Assembly: GCF_009299835.1 (NCBI RefSeq)
Contig: NZ_VKCZ01000020.1
Coordinates: 802,019 to 866,018, forward strand
Reading direction: 5' to 3'
Length of the DNA stretch: 64,000 nt
Source of the DNA: Microlunatus speluncae
GTDB lineage: Bacteria > Actinomycetota > Actinomycetes > Propionibacteriales > Propionibacteriaceae
Position 1 is the first letter of the stretch. Every line of letters begins with the position of its first letter. Under the pieces are notes generated by a model. The model searched no databases. It was given only the letters and a program-made list of their open reading frames with translations, and was not told the DNA's origin. The position numbers and the translations under genes were made by a program. Of the stretch, positions 57,231 through 64,000 are shown piece by piece.

Positions 57231-58323
57231 GCAGCCCGGGCTGAGTGTCCGGATCAAGCTCGCCCTCAGCTACGCCGGGGTGATCATGCTGACCGGCGCC
57301 CTGATGATCGCGGTCGTCTGGGTGTTCCTGCTGCGCTACGTGCCGCGGGTGGTCTACCTCCCCGAAGACGTGCCGGGCAGCCGCGGCGGCCGGCCGATCC
57401 CGACCCAGTGGGAGCTGTGGGAGGCGTTCGCCCCGCGCGCGGCGCAGGCGCTGGGTTGTCTGTTGATCTTGGGCCTGATCGGCGGCTGGCTGCTCGCGGG
57501 GCGGATGCTGGCCCCGCTGAACCGGATCCGGAACGCCACCCGGCAGGCCGCCGGCGGGTCGCTGTCGCACCGGATCCAGCTGGAGGGGCGCAAGGACGAG
57601 TTCCGCGAGCTCGCCGACGCCTTCGACACCATGCTCGTGCAGCTCGAGGCCCAGGTCGCCGAACAGCAACGGTTCGCGGCCAACGCCTCGCACGAGTTGC
57701 GGACCCCGCTGGCGATCACCCAGACCCTGCTCGACGTGGCCCGCAACGATCCTGATCATGACAACGGCGAGCTGGTCGACCGGCTGCACCTGGTCAACAG
57801 CCGGGCGATCGATCTGACCGAGGCCCTGCTGCTGCTCAGCCGCGCCGACCGGCGATCCTTCACCCCCGAGCACGTCGACCTGTCGCTGGTCGCCGAGGAA
57901 GCGACCGAGACCCTGTTGCCGCTGGCCGAACAGCGCGACGTCACCCTGCAGACCTCCGGTGACCAGACCCCCACCAACGGCTCACCCGCCCTGCTGCAGC
58001 AGCTGGTCACCAACCTCGTCCACAACGCGATCGTGCACAACCTGCCCGAGCGCGGCACCGTCTGGGTCACCACCCGGCAGCGGCCCGAGGCCGTGGTGCT
58101 CACCGTCGAGAACACCGGCGACAAGCTCACCCCGCAACTGGTCACCACCCTGACCGAGCCCTTCCAACGCGGCTCCCAGCGAGTGCGTACCGATCACGGC
58201 GGGGTCGGCCTCGGCCTGGCCATCGTGAAGAGCATCACCAAGGCCCACGACGGCACCCTCACTCTCGCCCCCCGCCCCGCCGGCGGACTCCGCGTCACCG
58301 TGGTCCTGCCCGCGGCACCGTAG
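57223..58323 (+). CDS. vanS: VanS sensor histidine kinase
   Basis: Protein of 366 residues from GTG 57223. Two membrane helices (about 17-38 and 76-94) enclose an extracytoplasmic loop of about 37 residues with RVVYLPEDVPGSRGGRPIP, short as in the actinomycete VanS proteins. A HAMP segment follows (LAPLNRIRNATRQAAGGSL), then the H-box ANASHELRTPLA with His157, N-box LVHNAIVHN, a G1-like VENTGDKL and G2 GGVGLGLAIVKSI. It should sense the drug or its effect on lipid II and control VanR phosphorylation. The small loop leaves little room for a large ligand domain. Confidence 0.92.
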   Translation: MDRQPGLSVRIKLALSYAGVIMLTGALMIAVVWVFLLRYVPRVVYLPEDVPGSRGGRPIPTQWELWEAFAPRAAQALGCLLILGLIGGWLLAGRMLAPLNRIRNATRQAAGGSLSHRIQLEGRKDEFRELADAFDTMLVQLEAQVAEQQRFAANASHELRTPLAITQTLLDVARNDPDHDNGELVDRLHLVNSRAIDLTEALLLLSRADRRSFTPEHVDLSLVAEEATETLLPLAEQRDVTLQTSGDQTPTNGSPALLQQLVTNLVHNAIVHNLPERGTVWVTTRQRPEAVVLTVENTGDKLTPQLVTTLTEPFQRGSQRVRTDHGGVGLGLAIVKSITKAHDGTLTLAPRPAGGLRVTVVLPAAP

Positions 58324-58370
58324 CGTCGCCGGGGTCGACCGCTGTGCCGGGGTCGACCCGGCCGGTGGCG

Positions 58371-60326
58371 TCACCAGAGGCCCGGTCCGACCATGGCGTG
58401 GGTTGCGCAGATCGCGGGCACTCCCGCGACCGCGGCAGCCACGAGGCCGTACTGGATCCGGCCCAGGACCGTCCACCAACGCCGCGAACAGGCGACGACC
58501 ACCGCGATGACCGATCCGAAGGCCCCGAGGAGGCCGAGGCAGGAGAGCACCCGGACCATGATCAACAGCGGCGAGTCGCCGAGGAAGAGGGTCTCGTTCA
58601 GCGCGGCCCCGTCGGTCAACAGCAGCAGGATGGCGCCGGTGTAGCCGAGGTGGGCGAGGACGGTGCCACCGGCTGTCCAGCGGGCGATCCGGGCGCCGGC
58701 CGGCGGTCCCGGTCGCTCGGTCCGCCGTCGCCAGGCTGCTGCGATCAGCCAGCCGACGACGCCGGCGAGGCCGATCGCCAGGCAGGCCGAGAGCACGATC
58801 TGGTGGAGCATCGGCGACTCGTACCAGGGCAGCTCGGTGAAGGTGTAGATCGGCTCGCCGGTCATGGTCAGCGAGGTCGCGTCGGCGGAGAACGCCAGCA
58901 GTTCGGTGCCGCCTCGCTCGCGGAACAGCCGATCGCCGATCGGGTCCCACCGCTGCTCTGCCCAGGCGGGGTCGTCCGGGGCGGCGTTGGTGGTGACCAG
59001 GGATCCGTCGGGCTCAGCGGTGACGGTGACGCCGCCGACCAGCCCGGCGGCTCCGATGAACTCGCTGTGGCTGATGTGCAGGCCCCGGTAGGTTCCCTCG
59101 AACCGTGCCGATCCGGCCGGGGGTACGGATGGTGGGTCGGTGGGCTGTGACGGTTCTCCCGGGTCGCCGGCGATGAGTTGGTCGACGAACCAGCGCTCGA
59201 ACTCCCGGCCGGCGAGCCATCCGGTGTTGCCGTCGCCGTCACCGTTGAAGGCCACATAGATCCCGACATCGAGAGCCGGCAGCAAGATCAGATTGGTGTG
59301 GAAGCCCGGCATGTCGCCGCTCTTGGTGACCAGACGCTGCCCGTTTCGGTCCCGCAGCTCCCACAGGAACCCGAGACCGGGCAACCGCTCGTCCAGGCCG
59401 GCCTGCCGGGTCTGCATGGTCCGGATCGAGGCAGGGTCCAGCACCCGGGCGTGGCCGCCCGGCAGCTGCGAGAGCATGAACCGGCCCATGTCCTCGGCCG
59501 TGGTGACGGTCGCCGCTCCGGTCGGGGTCAGTGGGCCGTACTGTCCGGTTGCCGCGACGTAGTCGTCGCCCGCGACGCGGTAGCCGGTGGCCAGCTGCCG
59601 CCGGAGGTGATCCGGTTGCGGCTGGGCCTGGGTCGAGCGGTCCATCCCGAGCGGCGCGAAGATCCGGTCGGCGACGTAACGCTCGAACGGTTGACCGGCC
59701 ACTTCCTCGACCACGAGGCCCGCGAGCGCGACCCCGTAGTTGTCGTACGACGCGAGGCTGAGATCCGGCGGCCGGAGCCGGTCCGGTTGGGCCCGCGCCA
59801 GGTAGTCGGTGAGAGTCCGGCCGTCCCGGTCGGTCGCTCCACCGCCGCCGAGAACGGCGAAGTCGAACCCGGCGGTGTGGGTCAGCAGGTGGCGCATGGT
59901 CACCGGCCGGCCCGGGAAGGTGTCGGCGATCTCGAAGCCGGTCAGGTAGTCGTTGACGTCGCGATCCAGGTCGAGCCGGCCTTGCTCGACCAGTTGGAGC
60001 GCGGCGGTCGCGGTGAACAGCTTGGCCACCGAGGCGGTGAACAAACCGGTGCGCGCCGGATCCAGCTCGGCTCCGGTCATCAGGTCGGCGGTGCCATAGC
60101 CCCGCGCGGCGAGTTGCCGACCGCCACCGACCACGACCACCGCGGCCCCGGGGATCCGGTGTCGCTCCAAGATCGCCGGCAGTTCGGCGTCCAGCCGTTG
60201 AGTCAGGTCGTCCGGTATCGGGTCAGGTCGGGGCTTCGCTCCAGCCGGTGCTGCGACGGCGAGCAGCATCACGCCGGTCATGATCATCGAAAGCAGCGCC
60301 CTCATCAGGCGCCGTCGGCTGGGCAT
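58371..60326 (-). CDS. Serine beta-lactamase/PBP4*-fold protein with membrane tail
   Basis: Preprotein of 651 residues. The signal peptide (MRALLSMIMTGVMLLAVAAP, cut near AGA) is followed by a class C beta-lactamase/D,D-peptidase domain: FTASVAKLFTATAAL (Ser99-x-x-Lys102), SYDNYGVALAG (Tyr-x-Asn) and VTKSGDMPGF (Lys-Ser-Gly). A small beta domain (about 380-500) is followed by four membrane helices near the C-terminus. ATG 60326 has AGGAGCAAGAT upstream. It probably acts on wall peptides or an ester outside the membrane. It ends 48 nt from vanS, convergent, so a link with the van system is positional only. Confidence 0.82.
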   Translation of the reverse strand: MPSRRRLMRALLSMIMTGVMLLAVAAPAGAKPRPDPIPDDLTQRLDAELPAILERHRIPGAAVVVVGGGRQLAARGYGTADLMTGAELDPARTGLFTASVAKLFTATAALQLVEQGRLDLDRDVNDYLTGFEIADTFPGRPVTMRHLLTHTAGFDFAVLGGGGATDRDGRTLTDYLARAQPDRLRPPDLSLASYDNYGVALAGLVVEEVAGQPFERYVADRIFAPLGMDRSTQAQPQPDHLRRQLATGYRVAGDDYVAATGQYGPLTPTGAATVTTAEDMGRFMLSQLPGGHARVLDPASIRTMQTRQAGLDERLPGLGFLWELRDRNGQRLVTKSGDMPGFHTNLILLPALDVGIYVAFNGDGDGNTGWLAGREFERWFVDQLIAGDPGEPSQPTDPPSVPPAGSARFEGTYRGLHISHSEFIGAAGLVGGVTVTAEPDGSLVTTNAAPDDPAWAEQRWDPIGDRLFRERGGTELLAFSADATSLTMTGEPIYTFTELPWYESPMLHQIVLSACLAIGLAGVVGWLIAAAWRRRTERPGPPAGARIARWTAGGTVLAHLGYTGAILLLLTDGAALNETLFLGDSPLLIMVRVLSCLGLLGAFGSVIAVVVACSRRWWTVLGRIQYGLVAAAVAGVPAICATHAMVGPGLW

Positions 60327-60410
60327 CGGATCTTGCTCCTGACATCGAGACGGCCGGCACGGCCGAGGCAGCGGGTTCATGGGCTGGGCCAGCACCGGAG
60401 TCGATTGTAG

Positions 60411-60429
60411 TAGTACGACTGTGCTAGTA
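60411..60429. promoter_or_regulatory. Imperfect palindrome in a divergent promoter
   Basis: TAGTACGACTGTGCTAGTA has the symmetric form TAnTAnnACnGTnnTAnTA. It lies 12 nt before the membrane-protein ATG (60441) and 85 bp before the divergent peptidase gene. Likely the operator of the TetR regulator at 60976. Confidence 0.5.
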
Positions 60430-60440
60430 AAGTTCAGTCT

Positions 60441-60974
60441 ATGGAAGCACAGTCGTATCAGCAAAATCGTTCGTCGGAATCGATCGGTGGGCCCGTTCCG
60501 GCGCCGCTGCGCGGACTGGTCGTCGGGGCGGTGCTCAGCATCGTTCTGCTGATCGGGCTGCCGGTGAAGATGATCATCGACCGGGACGGCACGCTGGCCA
60601 CGATCCTGGTCGATCAGCCCGGCTTGGACGAGCAGGCGCAGGGGATCGCCTTCGTTGCGGTGATCCTCTACACCGCGGTGCTGCATGTGATCGACGTGGT
60701 GCTGCTGGTCTGGTTCACGATCAAGGTGTGGCGGGGCCGGGGCTGGGCCCGGATCGCCCTGACGATCTATCTCGTGGCGGCATCGATCCTCGGGCTCATC
60801 TCGGCGGGCAAGGGGATCGAGTATCTGCTGGTGGTGATCACGGCCAACCTGATCCACATGATCATGCTCGCTCTGCTCTGGCTTTCGCCATCGGTCCGCG
60901 CCTTCTTCGCCGCGCACCGGGCGGCGGCCAGGTCCCGGCGCCCGGCCGGTGCTCCGGTCGCAGGCCAGGGCTGA
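60441..60974 (+). CDS. Four-helix membrane protein, function unknown
   Basis: Protein of 177 residues with four hydrophobic helices: LVVGAVLSIVLLIGLPVKMI, IAFVAVILYTAVLHVIDVVLLVWF (long), IALTIYLVAASILGLISAG and YLLVVITANLIHMIMLALLWL, and a basic C-terminus (AAARSRRPAG). It lacks known transporter motifs. It precedes a TetR gene by one base and follows a palindrome, so it is likely under TetR control, possibly as a small stress or drug-responsive membrane protein. Confidence 0.65.
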   Translation: MEAQSYQQNRSSESIGGPVPAPLRGLVVGAVLSIVLLIGLPVKMIIDRDGTLATILVDQPGLDEQAQGIAFVAVILYTAVLHVIDVVLLVWFTIKVWRGRGWARIALTIYLVAASILGLISAGKGIEYLLVVITANLIHMIMLALLWLSPSVRAFFAAHRAAARSRRPAGAPVAGQG

Positions 60975-60975
60975 G

Positions 60976-61584
60976 ATGCCGCGGCTGATCGATCACGACC
61001 AGCGCCGGCAGGAGCTGGCCGAGGCGACCTGGCGGGTGATCATGCGCGACGGCGTCGGCGGCGCATCGGTACGGTCCGTGGCGGCCGAGGCCGGGCGATC
61101 ACCCGGATCGCTCCGGCACCTGTTCGCCTCGCAGTCCGAGCTGCTTGCCTTCGCTCTGCGGTTGGTCGTCGACCGGGCCACCGCCCGGGTGGCCGACCTG
61201 CCGCCGCAGGACACGGCGATCGCGACGGTGATCGCGGTGGCGGCCCAGATGCTGCCGCTGGACCCGGAGCGGCGAGCCGAGATGGAGGTCTACCTCGCGC
61301 TGTTCACCGCGGCCAACGCCGATCCGGCGCTGCGCGTGCCGCGCGACGAGGCCTACCGCGAACTGCGCCAGGCCTGCGGCTGGATGATCGCCCAACTCGA
61401 CAACGGGGTCGACCTCGACCCCCGGGCGGATCAGGAACTCGAAGCGCTCCGGCTGCACGCCTTGATCGACGGTCTGGCGACCCACCTCGTCTGCGAGCCC
61501 GCCGACGCCGACCCCGAGTGGGCCCGACGGGTCCTGACCCACCACCTCCGTTCCCTCCACACCGAAAGCAGAACGCAGCGATGA
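60976..61584 (+). CDS. TetR-family transcriptional regulator
   Basis: Protein of 202 residues. HTH: RRQELAEATWRVIMRDGVGG, then ASVRSVAAEAGRSPGSLRHLFASQSELL, with RHLF in the place of YxHF, as in the BetI/PksA-like branch. The C-terminal helices include LRLHALIDGLATHLV. CTGAG precedes the ATG. Its stop overlaps the carboxylesterase start (ATGA at 61581), so it is embedded in a three-gene rightward operon with the membrane protein and the esterase. It probably represses this operon and the divergent peptidase gene via 60411-60429. Confidence 0.87.
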   Translation: MPRLIDHDQRRQELAEATWRVIMRDGVGGASVRSVAAEAGRSPGSLRHLFASQSELLAFALRLVVDRATARVADLPPQDTAIATVIAVAAQMLPLDPERRAEMEVYLALFTAANADPALRVPRDEAYRELRQACGWMIAQLDNGVDLDPRADQELEALRLHALIDGLATHLVCEPADADPEWARRVLTHHLRSLHTESRTQR

Positions 61585-63188
61585 CTCCGACGACCAGACC
61601 GCGGGGCGGCCCGGCCGTTCTGACGTTGGCACTACTGATCGCGTTCGTCTGCACGGGCTGTGCGCTGATCCCGCGGCCGGGCGACGCCCCGCAGACCGTA
61701 CGGATCGACACGGGTGTGTTGCGGGGGGTCCTCAGCGATCGGGCCCGGCTCTTCTACGACATCCCGTACGCCGCGCCGCCGGTCGGCCCGCTGCGCTGGG
61801 AGCTACCCCAGCGGCCCGGGAGCTGGACCGGCGAGCGCGCGGCGAAGACGCCCGGGGTGGCTTGCCTGCAGGAAGGTTCGACCGAGCAACTGCCGAGCTC
61901 GGAGGACTGCCTCTATCTCAACGTCACCACGCCGCGTGAGGTCGCCGCCGATGCGCAACTGCCGGTGATGGTGTGGTGGCACGGCGGCGGCTTCACCCGC
62001 GACGCCGGCAACTACTACGACGCCCAGCGGCTGGCCGACCGCGGTCAGGTCGTGGTGATCACGGCCAACTACCGGCTGGGCATCTTCGGCTACCTCGGGC
62101 TGCCCGGTCTCGAGGGCTCGGGCAACTTCGGTCTCGCCGACCAGCTCGCAACCCTGGAATGGGCGAAACGCAATGCCGGAGTCTTCGGTGGCGACCCGGA
62201 CAACGTCACGGTGTTCGGACAGTCCGCCGGCGCCATGTCGGCCTGCGCCGCGCTCACTGCGCCGCGAGCCGCCGAACTGATCGACAAGGTGGCCCTCGCC
62301 TCAGGCTCCTGCAAGCTCAGCTGGCCGGCCGGTGGGCTCTACCCGAAGGCCCCGGCCCAGCAGCCCTACGTCTCCCTCGAACGGGCCCAGGCCGACGGCC
62401 TGGTCGCCGCGCGTGAGCTCGGCTGCTCAACCGATCAACCGCTGGAATGCCTGCGGGAGAAGAAATCTGACGAGCTGTTGCCGGTCAACCAGGGCTTCGC
62501 CAACCACGTCGCCCACGGCACCGAACTACTGCCACGGCATCCCGCTACGGCCCTGGACCAAGGACGCTTCGCCCGGGTGCCGGTGCTGTCCGGCGGAACC
62601 CGGGACGAGGCCCGCTCCTTCGTCGGCGGCGCGATCGACTTCGATCCGGCGACGATCACCGCCACGACCTATCCGACGCTCCTACGTCGCGCGTTCGGCG
62701 ACGACGGCGCCGCGGTCGCGAACCGGTACCCGCTGGCCAGGTTCCCGTCGGCCGGACTGGCCTGGGCCACGGTGCTGTCCGACCAGTCCTGGGCCTGCCC
62801 GACCCAGGAGGCCCAGCAGCGGCTGGCCGAGCACACCACGGTCTTCCCCTACGAGTTCGCCGACCCTCAGGCGCCCAACCTCAACAAGATCAAAACACCC
62901 GAGGTGCCACAAGGTGCCGCCCACGGCACCGACCTGCCCTCACTCTTCGACCTGTTCGGGATCGACATGCTGCCGACCGACCCGCAGCAGCAACTGTCCG
63001 AGACCATGATCGACTACTGGGCCACCTTCGCCCGGACCGGCGATCCCAACCACGACGGTGCTCCGCGCTGGACCCGGGCGGATGATCATGGTCGGGCCCT
63101 CCGGCTGGCCCCGAGCGAGATCGCCGTCGCCGACGTCGCTGCCGACCATCAGTGCTCGTTCTGGGCCGAGCTCGGCCGGGGCGAGTGA
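61581..63188 (+). CDS. Type-B carboxylesterase, lipoprotein
   Basis: Preprotein of 535 residues with a lipoprotein signal (LTLALLIAFVCTGC, Cys27). The mature part is the carboxylesterase/lipase fold: LFYDIPYAAPPVGPLRW, SEDCLYLNVTTP, the oxyanion motif VWWHGGGFTRDAG, GNFGLADQLATLEWAKRNAG, nucleophile GQSAGAMSACAAL and, near the end, GAAHGTDLPSLF with the catalytic His. It is surface-anchored and hydrolyses esters or carbamates; para-nitrobenzyl-esterase-like proteins of this type have broad range. Translationally coupled to the TetR gene. Confidence 0.9.
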   Translation: MTPTTRPRGGPAVLTLALLIAFVCTGCALIPRPGDAPQTVRIDTGVLRGVLSDRARLFYDIPYAAPPVGPLRWELPQRPGSWTGERAAKTPGVACLQEGSTEQLPSSEDCLYLNVTTPREVAADAQLPVMVWWHGGGFTRDAGNYYDAQRLADRGQVVVITANYRLGIFGYLGLPGLEGSGNFGLADQLATLEWAKRNAGVFGGDPDNVTVFGQSAGAMSACAALTAPRAAELIDKVALASGSCKLSWPAGGLYPKAPAQQPYVSLERAQADGLVAARELGCSTDQPLECLREKKSDELLPVNQGFANHVAHGTELLPRHPATALDQGRFARVPVLSGGTRDEARSFVGGAIDFDPATITATTYPTLLRRAFGDDGAAVANRYPLARFPSAGLAWATVLSDQSWACPTQEAQQRLAEHTTVFPYEFADPQAPNLNKIKTPEVPQGAAHGTDLPSLFDLFGIDMLPTDPQQQLSETMIDYWATFARTGDPNHDGAPRWTRADDHGRALRLAPSEIAVADVAADHQCSFWAELGRGE

Positions 63189-63269
63189 GTCGGAGAGCTG
63201 AGAGCCCGAGGCAGTGGTGCTCCCCTCGGCACCGTAGTCGCCACTCGGCAAGGCTCGGATGGCAACCGT

Positions 63270-63295
63270 TGGCCGGACGCTTCCGCGTCCGGCCA
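63270..63295. terminator. Bidirectional hairpin terminator
   Basis: TGGCCGGACGC and GCGTCCGGCCA form an 11-bp perfect stem with a TTCC loop, placed between two convergent genes. No T-tract, as is usual in this GC range. Confidence 0.7.
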
Positions 63296-63304
63296 CCAGT
63301 TCGG

Positions 63305-64000
63305 TTAGCGGCGGGTCATGGTGGAGTCGTAGCCGCCGCCACCGGGGTAGACCCAGGTGCCGTCCAGGACCCGGTTGTCGTCGTCGAACTGGCCGCGGAA
63401 GTAGGCGGGACTGCCCTTCGGTCCGCCCCAGATGGTGAGGGTGTTCCCCTCGAGTTCGTAGGTGTAGTCGAGGGTGTTGCCGAGCGAGTCGTAGAAGCGG
63501 GAGGCGAGGTCGGTGCCGGCCGGCTCGCCGAACGGTCGCAGGTGGCCGATCACCTCGATGCCGGTGATCTGCTGGCCGAACTGGACGAGTTCGACGTGCT
63601 GGAGCAGGAAGTGCCGTCCGGGCAGCCATTCGTAGCGCACGACGCCCTCGACGCCTCCGGTGACGGTCCATTCGCCGACGAGCCGGTCGAGGGCGGTCAC
63701 GGCGGCGCTGGGGACGGGAGGCTCGGCGGCCCCAGCGACGCCGGGATCCGGGTCGGCGCTGGGATTCGGGTCGGCGCTGGGATTCGGGGTGGCGAGCAGG
63801 AAGGTACGGGCCTGCTCGGCGACCGGGTCGGGTGCGGTCCAGAAGGCGGAGTGATCATGGTCGGCCAGGGTCAGCACGGTGACGTTCGGCAGGATCGCGG
63901 CCAAGGCGTTCGCGCCGGCGCGGATGAAGGCCTCGCCGTTGCCGCCGACGGCGACGGCGATGGGGGCGGTGATCGTCCAACGGTCGGTCGGCAGCGGGGT
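63305..64000 (-). CDS. Alpha/beta hydrolase fused to a C-terminal beta domain, 5' end outside window
   Basis: The frame is open to the window edge. Its visible N-terminal part is the end of an alpha/beta hydrolase: ITAPIAVAVGGNGEAFIRAG, ANALAAILPNVTVLTLADHD, HSAFW with the catalytic His of ADHDHSAFW. A linker repeats PNPSAD twice (residues near 41-52 counted from TTG 63904) and leads to a C-terminal domain LDRLVGEWTVTGGVEGVVRY, FLLQHVELVQFGQQITG and TWVYPGGGGYDSTMTRR, resembling the DUF1579/lipocalin-like barrel that starts LxGxW. Such a domain is usually a separate protein, so this appears to be a fusion. The hydrolase nucleophile lies outside the window. Confidence 0.7.
   Translation of the reverse strand, partial: TPLPTDRWTITAPIAVAVGGNGEAFIRAGANALAAILPNVTVLTLADHDHSAFWTAPDPVAEQARTFLLATPNPSADPNPSADPDPGVAGAAEPPVPSAAVTALDRLVGEWTVTGGVEGVVRYEWLPGRHFLLQHVELVQFGQQITGIEVIGHLRPFGEPAGTDLASRFYDSLGNTLDYTYELEGNTLTIWGGPKGSPAYFRGQFDDDNRVLDGTWVYPGGGGYDSTMTRR

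Noticed and set aside
47865..58323. A glycopeptide antibiotic biosynthetic cluster
   Set aside because: No NRPS, P450 crosslinking, halogenase or hydroxyphenylglycine genes occur on either side within the window; the region is resistance only.

Overview
The window is high-GC actinobacterial DNA (roughly two thirds G+C by eye, strong GC3 bias, GTG/TTG starts, ATGA/GTGA stop-start overlaps). Gene content (DrrAB-type exporter, ANTAR regulator, GT1 glycosyltransferase, many APH-fold kinases, actinobacterial-style van genes) suggests a soil actinomycete. A Propionibacteriales/Microlunatus-like host is my guess, not something proven here. I saw no rRNA, tRNA, CRISPR array or intact insertion sequence.

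Left part (1-16 kb): accessory and partly decayed. A cut SDR gene, a truncated methyltransferase, GntR and MarR regulators, an APH fragment, an orphan lower-GC PD-(D/E)XK nuclease, and a worn mercury-type island (MerR with Tn501-like cysteine spacing, a small thioredoxin-like protein, a merB relic, and a MerR joined in frame to an ankyrin protein). A rearranged PadR/DrrA/DrrB unit carries a 95-bp duplication. Hydrolase, APH-like and dihydrofolate-reductase-like genes follow, one of the last reduced to a 46-codon remnant.

Middle (16-47 kb): secreted and lipid-anchored proteins, an erythromycin-esterase-like gene, a coupled glycosyltransferase/FAD oxidoreductase pair beside a TetR regulator with a perfect 15-bp palindrome over its start codon, a Stf0-type sulfotransferase, several APH-like kinases, an O-methyltransferase coupled to a 36-residue peptide ORF, a frameshifted hydrolase, a GH99-like secreted protein, an MTHFR-like protein, a degenerate class III cyclase, a GAF-ANTAR regulator, a lipid kinase, a hicAB relic, and a sugar-type module (oxidoreductase, solute-binding lipoprotein, AraC regulator) without permeases.

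Right part (47.8-58.3 kb): the main system, an extended glycopeptide-resistance (van) region. Leftward: vanH-vanA-vanX-GNAT-murG2, a lipoprotein VanY, and a cytoplasmic VanY with a FemX/VanK-like protein. Rightward: a MurF-like ligase and vanR-vanS. VanA has His244 and VanX has His116/Asp123/Glu181/His184 at exactly the enterococcal numbering. Three leftward genes (lipoprotein vanY, vanH, cytoplasmic vanY) share an almost identical promoter-leader block with OmpR-type direct repeats, each starting exactly 24 nt from the start codon, so VanR probably switches three transcripts together. The cell would make D-lactate (VanH), D-Ala-D-Lac (VanA), remove D-Ala-D-Ala (VanX) and terminal D-Ala (VanY), load the depsipeptide (MurF-like), finish lipid II (MurG-like) and branch the altered stem (FemX/VanK).

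Right end: a penicillin-binding/beta-lactamase-fold protein with a membrane tail, a small membrane protein, TetR, a carboxylesterase lipoprotein, and the end of an alpha/beta hydrolase fused to a beta-sheet domain, cut by the window edge.
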